Assembly (NCBI GenBank): GCA_007858575.1
Contig: CP042279.1
Span: 3,348,001 to 3,412,000 of the forward strand
DNA length: 64,000 bases
Source of the DNA: Streptomyces sp. WAC08241
GTDB lineage: Bacteria; Actinomycetota; Actinomycetes; Streptomycetales; Streptomycetaceae
Direction: 5' to 3'
Shown here: positions 52,570-61,544 of the stretch, piece after piece
Position numbering within the stretch: the stretch's first letter is position 1
How the letters are laid out: each line of letters starts with the position of its first letter
Notes under the pieces: generated by a model
Seen by the model: the letters and a program-made list of their open reading frames with translations, nothing else
What the model was told of the DNA's origin: nothing
Database searches by the model: none
Translations under genes and position numbers: made by a program

Positions 52570-53942
52570 CGACGGCGCCCGCGGCCGGCTCCGGCCGGCC
52601 GGCCGCCGGGGGTCCCGGCGCCCTCTCGCTCGCGCCCCCGCGAGCTTCGGCGCCTTCGTCGCCCGGGCGCACGCGCGGGGCGAGCTGGTCGTGCAGCCGA
52701 GGATGGGGTTCGGGGATCCCGGCCTGATGCGCGAGGGGCTCGAACGCACCCGGGCGGCCGAGGCCGTGACCGTCGGCACCCTGACCCTCGACAGCTACAC
52801 CCGGGTCAACGACCTGCCCGCCGCCCGGCGGGCCGTCGCGGAGGGGGCGCCCCTGAACGGCTACCCCTCTGCACCCATTCCCCCGCCGTCTCCCGGAAGC
52901 TCCTGGCGGGCGTGCACGGGCCCCGCTTCCCGGTGCAGGTCCGGCACGGTTCGCCGAAGCCCGAGCACATCGTGGCGGCCCTGCTCGCGGTGGGGCTCGA
53001 CGCGACCGAGGGCGGGCCCGTCTCGTACTGCCTGCCCTACGGCCGTACGCGGCTCGACGAGGCGGTCGCCTCCTGGCGGAACGCCTGCGCGACGCTCGCC
53101 GCGGCGGGCGGGCGGACGGCGGGCGGGCCGGCGGCGGGCGAGGGAGCGGACGGGAGGGAGCCGGCGGCGAGGGGGCGGGGCGACTGCCGCACCTGGAGAG
53201 CTTCGGCGGCTGCATGCTGGGACAGCTCTGCCCGCCGTCGATGCTGGTGGCGATCAGCGTCCTGGAGGGCGTCTTCTTCGCCCGGCACGGGCTGCGCAGC
53301 GTCTCCCTGAGCTACGCCCAGCAGATCAGCCCGGCCCAGGACCTGGAGGCGATGGCGGCGCTGCGGGCGCTCTCCGACGAGCTGCTCCCGGACGTCGACC
53401 GCCATCTGGTGGTCTACGCCTACATGGGCGTGTACCCCACGAGCCGCTCCGGAGCCCTGGCGCTCCTGGAGGCGGCCGCGCGGCTCGCGGTGGAGTCGGG
53501 CGCGGCGCGGCTCATCGTGAAGACGGCGGCGGAGGCGCACCGCATCCCGACGATCGCCGACAACGTGGAGGCCCTGGAGACGGCGGCCCGCGCGGCCCGG
53601 TCGGCGGTCCGCCTGCCCGGCCCGCCGGTGACCGGCACCGAGGTGTACGAGGAGGCCCACGCGCTCGTGCACACGGTGCTCGGGCTCCACGAGGACATCG
53701 GCCGGGCTCTGCTGCTCGCCTTCCGCCGCGGGCTGCTCGACATCCCGTTCTGCCTGCACCCGGACAACGCCGGCCGGGCCCGGAGCTTCATCGACACCGA
53801 CGGGCGCCTGCGCTGGTCGGACACCGGGCGGCTGCCGCTGCCCGGCACGGCGGTGGCGTCCGCCCGGAGGCTGACCTCCGCCGATCTGCTGACCGCGCTG
53901 ACCCGTGTCCAGAGGACCTACGACCCAGGAGGCACCCGATGA
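52566..53942 (+). CDS. Glutamate mutase large (epsilon, catalytic) subunit
   Basis: About 459 residues from GTG 52566 (GTGA overlap with the small subunit). TIM-barrel blocks include LVVQPRMGFGDPGLMREGLE, PLNGYP, GPVSYCLPYGRTRLDEAVAS, FGGCMLGQLCPPSMLVAISV and VYAYMGVYPTSRSGALAL. Later blocks are LIVKTAAEAHRIPTIADNVE and FRRGLLDIPFCLHPDNAGRA, characteristic of glutamate mutase E. A low-complexity Ala/Gly-rich insertion (about 53095-53185) lies between the barrel halves. Base losses near 52636, 52870 and 53190. It ends at TGA 53942, overlapping the permease ATG. Confidence 0.87.
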
Positions 53943-54765
53943 CCGCTCCGACCCCGCCGGTGCACCGCCCGGCCGACGCGCTCCGGCAGGGCAGCGGCGT
54001 CCCCGCGCAGTTGTTCATCCTCACCGGCCGTTCGGTGCGCGCCCATCTGGCCCACCGCCGGGCGATGGTGCTCAGCATGCTCCAGCCGGTGTTCATGCTG
54101 CTGCTGCTCAGCCAGGTCTTCGGCAGCATCGTCGACCGCGGGCACCTTCCGGCCGACGTGGGCTACGTCGACTACCTGCTGCCGGCGCTGCTCGTGACCA
54201 CCGGCATCGGACCGGCGGTGGCGTCGGGCATCGGCCTGGTGCGGGACATGGACAACGGGGCGGTGGCCCGGCTGCGCACGCTGCCGATCCACGCCCCGCT
54301 GCTGCTCGTCGCCCGCAGCTTCGCGGACCTGCTGCGCACGGCCGTCCAGTTGGTGGTCCTGCTGGTCGTGGCCGTGGTCCTGCTCGACGCCGACCCGGCG
54401 GGCGGGCCGCTGGGCCTGCTGGCGGCGCTGCTCCTGACCTGTGCGGTGGTCTGGGCGATGACGTGGATCTTCCTGGCCCTGGCGGCCTGGCTGCGGAACG
54501 CGGAGGCCATGCAGAGCGCCGGCTATCTGGTGACGTTCCCGCTGATGTTCGCGTCCAGCGCGTTCGTGCCGGTGGACCGGCTGCCGGACTGGCTCCAGTT
54601 GCTCGCGCGGCTCAACCCGCTCTCGTACGCCATGGACGCGGCGCGGGCCTCGCCCTCGGCCTGCCGCCGGGCACCCGGGTGTGGGCGGCGCTCGCCACGA
54701 GCCTGGCGGTGGCGGTCGTCGGGTCGGCCACGGCCGTGTGGGCGTTCCGCCGCCCGGTGGCCTGA
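53939..54765 (+). CDS. ABC-2 type transporter permease
   Basis: About 275 residues from ATG 53939 (MTAPTPPVHRPADALRQGSG), coupled to the mutase by ATGA. Six hydrophobic spans are visible, including MLQPVFMLLLLSQVFGSIV, LLPALLVTTGIGPAVASGIG, AVQLVVLLVVAVVLL and LLALLLTCAVVWAMTWIFLA. The DrrB-type signature SAGYLVTFPLMFASSAFVPV and LNPLSYAMDAARGLAL are present. One base is lost near 54650. No ATP-binding partner is encoded in this window; it may lie beyond the right edge or elsewhere. Probably exports the lipopeptide. Confidence 0.83.
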
Positions 54766-54847
54766 CGCCCGCGCCCGTACCCCCGTACCGCCCCTCTGCC
54801 GGACTCCCCCGGCCGAACCGATCCTTCCGAGAAACGGAGAGCACGCC

Positions 54848-55796
54848 ATGACCGAAGTGAGCACGGCCTCCCCGCCCGTCCCGACGTGGTGCCGCCGCCC
54901 GGCGCCGACCCCGTCGCCTGGGTGGCGGCGCACCGGGCCGACCTGCGGGAGCTGGTGGCCCTGCACGGCTCCGTCCTCGTCCGGGGCCTGGACCTGGACG
55001 GGCGCGAGCGGGCGGCGGCGACCGTCGCCGCCGTCCTCGGCGGGGAGGGCATGGCGGAGCGCGAGGGGTTCGCCCCGCGCGACCCGTACGGTCCCCCGGG
55101 CGTCTACTCGTCCTCGCACTGGCCCGCGGACCAGCCCATGTGCATGCACCACGAGCTGAGCTACGCGGGCCGTGCCCCGCGCCTCCTCGCCTTCGCCTGT
55201 GTGACCCCGCCCACCTCCGGCGGGGTGACTGCGCTCGCGGACGCCCGCGCCGTCCTGGCGGACCTGCCGGCCGGGCTGGTGGAGCGCTTCGAGCGGGACG
55301 GCTGGCGGCTGACCCGGCACTACAACCCGTTCGTCGGCATCGGCTGGCAGGACGCGTTCGGCGGGGCCGGCCGCGACGAGGTCGAGGAGTACTGCGCCGA
55401 GCACGGCATCGAGACGCGCTGGGACGCGGACGGGGGCTGCGGACGGTCCAGACGCGGCCCGCGGTCGTCGCCCACCCCGGGACGGGCGAGCGCTGCTGGT
55501 TCAACCAGATCGCCTTCCTCAACGAGTGGACGATGGCGCCCGAGGTGCGGGAGTTCCTGACGGCCGAGTTCGGTCCCGAGGGCCTGCCGTTCAACACCTT
55601 CCACGGCGACGGCACCCCGCTGGACCGGTCGACGGTGGACCTCGTGAACGAGGTGTACGAGCGGCACACGGTCCGCGAGCCGTGGCGGAGGGGCGACCTG
55701 CTGGTGGTCGACAACGTGCGCACGGCGCACAGCCGCGAGCCGTACCGGGGCGAGCGGGAGGTCGTCGTCGGCCTCGGCGAACCGTTCCGCCCCTGA
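54848..55796 (+). CDS. TauD/TfdA-family Fe(II)/2-oxoglutarate oxygenase, SyrP-like
   Basis: About 316 residues from ATG 54848 (MTEVSTASPPVP), with base losses near 54883 and 55439. The iron ligands are visible as His-x-Glu in MHHELSYAGRAP and the distal His in VRTAHSREPYRGEREVVVGL, where the Arg residues would hold 2-oxoglutarate. CWFNQIAFLNEWTMAPEVRE and FNTFHGDGTPLD are further family blocks. The HxELSY form resembles SyrP-type enzymes, which beta-hydroxylate carrier-bound Asp, more than the AsnO type acting on free Asn; this is by eye. The known friulimicin/amphomycin peptides carry no hydroxy-Asp, so the enzyme may mark a modified product. A strong terminator follows. Confidence 0.8.
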
Positions 55797-55821
55797 GCCG
55801 GGGCCTTCCCGGTCCCGCGCA

Positions 55822-55858
55822 GGAAGGGCCGCACCCGGTCTCCGGGTGCGGCCCTTCC
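55822..55858. terminator. Bidirectional terminator between convergent oxygenase and kinase genes
   Basis: Perfect 17-bp stem GGAAGGGCCGCACCCGG (55822-55838) with complement at 55842-55858 and a 3-base loop, in the 79-bp gap between converging stops at 55796 and 55876. Confidence 0.8.
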
Positions 55859-55875
55859 GCGTGGACGGCGCGAGG

Positions 55876-56900
55876 TCAGTCGAAGCTCAGCGTGCGGTAC
55901 ACGGTGACGTTGCCGACCAGTTCCTGGCAGGCCTGGGCGGCCGCGGCGAGCTGCGCCGGGCAGTCCGGTGACGCCGTGTCGAGCAGGATGCCGAGCGTGG
56001 TGCCGCTGTGGCCGACGACGACGCCGAGGCCGCCGACCTCGCGGCAGATGTCCGTCATGCCGTCCAGGGACCACTTGTGGCGCAGGACCTGGTTCATCCG
56101 GGCGCTGGCGGTCGCGACCCGGCCGACCTCGGCGAGGTCGCGGCGGGCGATCGCGCCGGTGATCCGGTCGAGGAGCCGGACGTACTCGCGCTTGTCGGTG
56201 GCCGTGAACGGCTTGGGGATGCTGTTGAAGGCGACCGTGTCCACGGCGCCGCCCTCGTCTGCGGCGACCACCGCCATGGACGGCAGCGAGCCCAGCACGG
56301 CCCGCAGCCGCACGGTGCGGTGGTGGAAGGCCACGATCGAGGAGTACAGCACCCCGTCGGTGGGTTCGATCCTGGCGAGGTACGCCTCGATGCGGCGCGG
56401 CGGCATGGCCTCGTCCAGGGCGTTGGCGACGGCCCGGGCGGTGGCCACGAGGTCGGCCGAGGAGCTGGCGAGCCCCTTGCCCTCGGGCAGGGTGCTGTGG
56501 ATCCGCAGCAGGCCGCCGGCGGGCAGGCCCGCGTCCTCCATGATCATCGCGGTGAGGGCGAGGGCCTTCTTCTTGTGCGGCGGCCAGACGTGGAGGACGT
56601 CGGTGGCCGGGTCGGGTTCGAAGCGGGCCATGGCCCAGCGGGCGACGGGCAGGGTGACGAGGAAGTCCCCGTCCTCCTCGGGGAGGACCCCTGGAGCAGC
56701 TCGCCGAAGGTGCCGAAGGCCGTACTGACCCCGGTGGTGATCGTGCCCGGCCCGGTCCTGGCGGTGGCCGCCCCCGGGGCGGCGGTGAGCGTCCCGGGGC
56801 CGGTGAGCGTCCCCGGGCCGGTGGCCGCGGGGGCGGCCGCCGGGAAGGCGGCCGGCACCGGGTGGACCGCCGGGGTGAGCAGGTCGGTCGTCGTCGTCAC
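55876..56900 (-). CDS. GHMP-family kinase, probable L-threonine kinase for diaminobutyrate synthesis
   Basis: About 342 residues from GTG 56900. The GHMP ATP-binding motif is seen as STLPEGKGLASSSADLVATA; other blocks are GTFGELLQG (motif 1), DGVLYSSIVAFHHR and GVVVGHSGTTLGILLDTASP (motif 3). PduX-type L-threonine kinases have this layout. The first 55 residues are an unusual Pro/Ala/Gly-rich tail with GPGT repeats (DNA repeat at about 56785-56830). It lies 12 bases after the A-T-hydrolase gene. Proposed role: make O-phospho-L-threonine as the activated substrate for the PLP enzyme at 63152. The pathway role is inferred. One base is lost near 56692. Confidence 0.72.
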
Positions 56901-56911
56901 GTGGCTCCCTC

Positions 56912-59900
56912 CTAGGCCTGTCGCCCGGGAGGCGTGCAGGCGCCGCGCACCACGTCGGCGGTCTCGGCCGGCCGGGCGCTGATGAAGTAGTGGCCGCCCC
57001 GGGCGAGTTCGCGCAGGGTGATCCGGTCGGACACCGTCTTCCAGTCGCCGTGGGCGGCCGCGTACCCGGCGGTGGTGGGGTCGTCGGCGGCGACGACGAC
57101 GTCCACCGGCGCGTCGAGCCGGTAGCGCTCCCCGTCCTCGCGGACGCGGGCCAGATGGCGGTCGGAGGAGACGACGTCGTGCCGGTAGGCGCGGCCCACG
57201 ACCTCGGCGCGCTCCGGCTTGAGGGCGTCGAGCTCCACGTACGCGTTGCCGGCGCGCAGCCGGGAGAGCAGCGTGGCGGTGTCGGCCTGCGAGGCCTCGG
57301 CGATCTCGGCGCGCAGTTCGCCGGCGTCGGGGAGCAGCAGGGCCCCCAGGAAGACGCGCTCGACGGTGCGGCCGGCCTCCTCCAGGAGGCGGGCGGTCTC
57401 CAGGCTGCCGCGGCGCCCGCGCAGTGTCCCCAGATCAAGACGGGGGTGGTCACGCGTTCCAGGATCTCGTCCGCGACCCGCCGGGCGAGTTCGGGGACGT
57501 CCGGCATCTCCTCGCCGACGCCGCTGAAGTCGTGGCCGGGGAGCTCGACGGCCTCGACCGCGAAGCCGTCCCGCTCCAGTTCGGCGGCGAGGGCGCGGAA
57601 GTTGACCGCGTTGCCGCCGGCGTAGGGGAAGCAGACGAGGGTGTGGTGGGGCGCGCGGGCGGCCGACAGCGACTGGAGCAGGCCGTCGGCCACCGGGGCG
57701 GCGCCGCCGCGTCCGCGCGCGTCGAGCGCCGCCGCCAGGTCGGCGAGGACGGGCCTGCCGACGAGGTCCTTCAGGACAGGGCCCGGTCGAGGCGGACGAG
57801 GAGCCGTACGGCGGCCAGGGAGGTGCCGCCGAGGTCGAAGAAGCTGTCGGCGCGCCCGATGCGCTCCAGGGGGACGCCGAGGACCTCGGCCCACAGCGTG
57901 GCGAGGCGCTGCTCCGCCGGGGTGACGGGCGCGGTGTAGGGGGCGCCGCCGTGTCCGAGGGTCTCGGCGAGCCGGACCAGGGACCTCTTGTCGACCTTGC
58001 CGTTCTCGGTGAGCGGCAGCCGTTCCATCTGGTGGAAGTAGGTGGGCACCATGTAGTCGGGGAGCAGGGTGGCGAGGAAGTCCCGGACGCGGCCGGCCGG
58101 GAGGTCGTCGCGGCCGGCGAAGAAGGCGACGAGGTTGCGCAGGTCGCCCGCGCCGCCGTCGATGACGACCGCGGCCTCCTGGATCCCGGGCATGCTCAGG
58201 AGCTTGTTCTCGATCTCCCCGATCTCGATGCGGAAGCCGCGGATCTTGACCTGCTCGTCCCGTCGTCCCAGGTACTCGATGCGCCCCTCGGGGAGCCAGC
58301 GCCCGAAGTCGCCGGTGCGGTACATCCGGGTGTGGGGCCGGAAGGGGTCGGGGACGAAGGCCTGGCGGGTGCGCTCCTCGTCGTTGATGTAGCCGCGTCC
58401 GACGCAGATGCCGGAGAAGGCGATCTCACCGGGCGAGCCGAGCGGCACGAGCGCCAGGTTCTCGTCGAGGACGTAGGTGCTGACGTTGCGCAGGGAGCGG
58501 CCGACGGTGACGAAGTCCCGTTCGGGCAGCCCGTCGAGGACCTCGTGCATGGTGTCGTCCGAGACCTCGGTGGCTCCGTAGGCGTTGACGAGCCTGATGC
58601 CGGGGTGGGCGGCGAACCAGCGCTGGACCAGTTCGTACTTGAGCGCCTCGCCGGTGACGGAGACCGCGCGCAGGGCGCCGAGCGGGCGCGGGTGCTGTTC
58701 CAGGTGGGTGAGGAGGACCTCCAGGTAGGAGGGGACGATCTGGACGACGGCGACGGCGCCGTCGGTGATCTCGTCGAGGAAGGCGTCGACGTCGAGCTGG
58801 GTGTCGGTGTCCACGATCCGCACGGCGCCGCCGACGAGCAGGGGCGCGGCGAACTGCCACAGGGAGATGTCGAAGCACTGGGAGGCGGTCTGGGTGACGA
58901 GGTCCCCGGCGGCGAGCCCGAGGTCCTCGATCTTCATGTACAGGTGGTTGAGCATGCCGACGTGCTCGCACAGGGCGCCCTTGGGGGCGCCGGTGGAGCC
59001 GGAGGTGAAGTAGATGTACGCCGCCTGCCCGGGGCGCACGGTGACCGCGACCGGGCCGGGGGCGGCCCGGGCGGTCCAGGACCTCCGGTACGGAGAGGAC
59101 GAGGGCGCGTCCGGGACGGCCTCGGAGGCCTCGCGCACGAGGGTCTCGCTGCCGGGTGCGAGGAGCGCGAAGCGGCAGGCGCTGCGCTCGAACTGGGTCG
59201 CGACCCGCTCCACCGGGAAGTCGGGGCGGACCGGCAGGTAGACGGCGCCGGCCTTGAACACGCCGAGGGCGGCGGCGATCCAGTCGAGGGTGCGGTCCAT
59301 GACGACGGCGACGACGTCCTCGGCGCCGGCGCCCGCCGCGACGAGGGCGTGCGCCACCCGGTCGGCGCGCTCGTCGAGCTCGCGGTAGGTCCAGCGCACT
59401 CCCGCGTGCTCGGCGGCGAGCGCGTCGGGTGGGCGCGCACCCGGTCCTCGAAGAGGTCGGTGAAGGTGCGGTCGGGCAGCTCGGTGCGGGGCCCGGCAAG
59501 GCCGTACAACTGCTTCTCGGTCTCGTGCTCCGAGAGGAGGCTCTGCCGGTCGTGCCGCTCGCCGGGGGCGTCGGCCAGGTGCCGGAGCGCCGTCAGGTGG
59601 TAGCCGACGAGGCGGCGGGCGTGGTGCTCGTCGAACGCGGCCCGGTCGTGGAGGATCCGCAGGGCGAGTCCGTATTCGTCGCGGTCCCACACGACGCGCA
59701 GGACGGTGCCGTCGGCGAGTGCCGGGGCGGAGGCGGCGTCCTGCGCCCCCGCGTAGCCGACGCGGCCCCTGCCGTGCGCGGACTCCGCGTCCTCCGTGTC
59801 CTCCCCGCCGTCGGTGAGCCCGGTCAGGTCGAGGACGACCTCGGGCCGTCCGTCGGCGGGCGGGGCGCTCTCCGGGGCCGGGCCGGCCGTGTTCCGCGGG

Positions 59901-60234
59901 GTCTCCGGGGCGGCGGCCGCGTGGGCCACCAGCTCCGCCCAGGTGGAGTTCGCCACGTGCAGTCGCAGCGGCAGGACCTCGCCGGCGCCGCCCCGGGGAC
60001 GTGTCCGACGAGCAGGTCCCGCTCGGCGGTCAGCGTGGCGAGGACCCGGGCGTGGGCGGCGGTCAGCAGGGCCGCCAGGTCCGTGCCGAGTGCGGCGGCC
60101 CGGCGTTCGAGGTCCCGGGTGAGGTCCTCGGCGAGCCGCGTGCCGTGGACGTCGGTGCCCTCCTCCCGGGCGGACGGCGCGGTCCACCGGGGAATCCTGG
60201 TGTACGCCTGGTGGTCGTTCTCGTGCTCGGTCAT
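56912..60234 (-). CDS. Free-standing NRPS protein: partial C - A(diaminobutyrate-like) - T - Cys-hydrolase, candidate trans-loader of module 2
   Basis: About 1,100 residues from ATG 60234 (MTEHENDHQAYTRIPRWTAP), overlapping the ATP-grasp stop (ATGA). An N-terminal segment (RILHDRAAFDEHHARRLVGY) resembles the C-terminal lobe of a condensation domain without the HHxxxDG motif. The A domain has FTSGSTGAPKGALCEHVGM, FDISLWQF, VVQIVPSYL, VSVTGEALK and NAYGATEVSDD = DIWQSTADDK. That is close to the diaminobutyrate code DIWELTADDK known from the syringomycin synthetase. The T domain is [16 protein letters not shown]. The C-terminal alpha/beta hydrolase has VLIWGHCAGAAAA, with a cysteine nucleophile, Asp in VVVAADDPTT and His in ARGGHYFIS. 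Cys-nucleophile relatives (SyrC, CmaE) move aminoacyl groups between carriers, so this protein probably activates Dab and passes it to A-less module 2. Bases lost near 57420, 57775, 59075, 59430 and 59990. Confidence 0.82.
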
Positions 60235-61544
60235 CGGCCCCGTCTCCTTCTTCCGGCGCTGCCGGCTCCTCCAGCTCGATCCTGATGAGGCGCGCGGCCG
60301 CTGCCGCGCGCCGTGCGGCCTGCGCCGCGTCCGCTCCGGTGGCGACCACGCAGGCCAGCCGGTCCTGGAACGAGTGCGTGATGCCGACGGTCCGCCCCGG
60401 GGCGGTGGCGACGGTGGCCGCGACCACGCCCGGTGCCGTCCGGGCGTCGGCGAGTCCGCCGACCGCGGTGACCAGGCCCTCGCGCGCGGCGGGCAGGAAC
60501 CGGACGGCGGCGTGTCCGCCGCCGGCCGCCGGGCCGCCCTCCCGCCGGGTGCCGGGCGGCGCTCCGGCGGCCCGTGCGACGACCGCGTCGACGAGGTCGG
60601 TGCCGAGGGCGGCCCGGACCGCGACGGGGATCATGCCGCCGGCCAGTCTCGGGTTGACCTCGATGACCACCGGTCCGGTGCCGGTGAGGCGCAGTTCGGT
60701 GTGGGCGGCGCCCCAGCCCAGGCCGAGGGCGGTCAGGGCCCGCAGCGCGACGGAGCCCAGCGCCTCCGTGTCGGCGGCGGGGAGCGGCGCGGGGACGTCG
60801 TGTCCCGTCTCGACGAAGTACGGCTCGGGCCCGGTGTGCTTGGCGACGACGGTCACCACGGTGTCGTCGAAGGTCTCCACGGAGAACTCGGGTCCCCGCA
60901 CGGCCGCTTCGACGAGGAGGCGGGCGCCGACGGGGGCGCCGCGCTCGTCGGTCGCCCGGTCCAGCAGCCGCTTGGCCCAGTCCAGGGTCTCGGCGGAGTC
61001 CCGGCAGAGCCGCACCCCGACCGATCCGGAGCCGCTGACGGGTTTGAGGACGACGGGGTGGCCGATCTCCTCTGCCGCGCGGACGGCCTCCTCCGGGGTG
61101 GCGGCGGGGCGAAGGCCGGTACGGGCACGCCGCCGACGGCGAGTGCCTCGCGCTGTCGCTCCTTGTCGCGGCAGCGGGCGAGGGCGTCGCCGTCGGCGGC
61201 GGGCAGTCCGAGCGCGGTGGCGACGCGGGCGGCGGTGGCCACGAAGTACTCGGAGCTGGAGGCGACCCCGCGAGTCCGGCCCCGTCGCGGGCGAGGGCGG
61301 CGCACCGGTCGAGGACGGCGGCCGGGTCGGCGCTGTCGAGGACCAGGGTGTCGATGCCGTCCTCGGCCGCGTAGGGGTAGCGGCCGGGGTCGCGGGTCAG
61401 GAGGACGGGGCGGAGTCCGCGGGCGCGGGCCGCCGCGCAGAACTCCCTTCCCGTTCCGGTGGTGTTGCTCTCCAGGAAGGCGAACCACGGTCCAGGCAGA
61501 GACTGTTCGCCGGGGGCTTCGCTGGGTCTGCGGGTCGCGCTCAC
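60231..61544 (-). CDS. ATP-grasp domain protein of the diaminobutyrate operon
   Basis: About 438 residues from GTG 61544 (MSATRRPSEAPGEQSLPGPW), overlapping the lyase stop (GTGA). ATP-grasp blocks: SSSEYFVATAARVATALGLP, CRDKERQREALAVGGVPVPA, HPVVLKPVSGSGSVGVRLCR, RLLVEAAVRGPEFSVETFDD, HTELRLTGTGPVVIEVNPRL. These match carboxylate-amine ligases that form amide or acyl-phosphate intermediates. Lodged between the lyase and the A-T protein, it should act in making or protecting the diamino acid, but its exact reaction is not evident. Base losses near 61110 and 61270. It ends at 60231, overlapping the next start. Confidence 0.72.
   Translation of the reverse strand: MSATRRPSEAPGEQSLPGPWFAFLESNTTGTGREFCAAARARGLRPVLLTRDPGRYPYAAEDGIDTLVLDSADPAAVLDRCAALARDGAGLAGSPPAPSTSWPPPPASPPRSDCPPPTATPSPAAATRSDSARHSPSAACPYRPSPRRHPGGGRPRGRGDRPPRRPQTRQRLRIGRGAALPGLRRDPGLGQAAAGPGDRRARRPRRRPPPRRSGRAGTRVLRGDLRRHRGDRRRQAHRARAVLRRDGTRRPRAAPRRRHGGAGLRRAAGPDRPRPGLGRRPHRTAPHRHRTGGHRGQPETGRRHDPRRGPGRPRHRPRRRGRRTGRRSAARHPAGGRPGGRRRTRRRPVPARRARGPGHRGRRTRRRPDGTGRGRGHRRHRPGADRRHHALVPGPAGLRGRHRSGRGAGRTARGSGRAPHQDRAGGAGSAGRRRRGR

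Noticed and set aside
57421-57760. C-terminal hydrolase of the loader as an ordinary type II editing thioesterase
   Set aside because: Not excluded, but the nucleophile elbow reads GHCAG with cysteine and the domain is fused to an A-T pair, which fits the aminoacyl-shuttle subgroup better.
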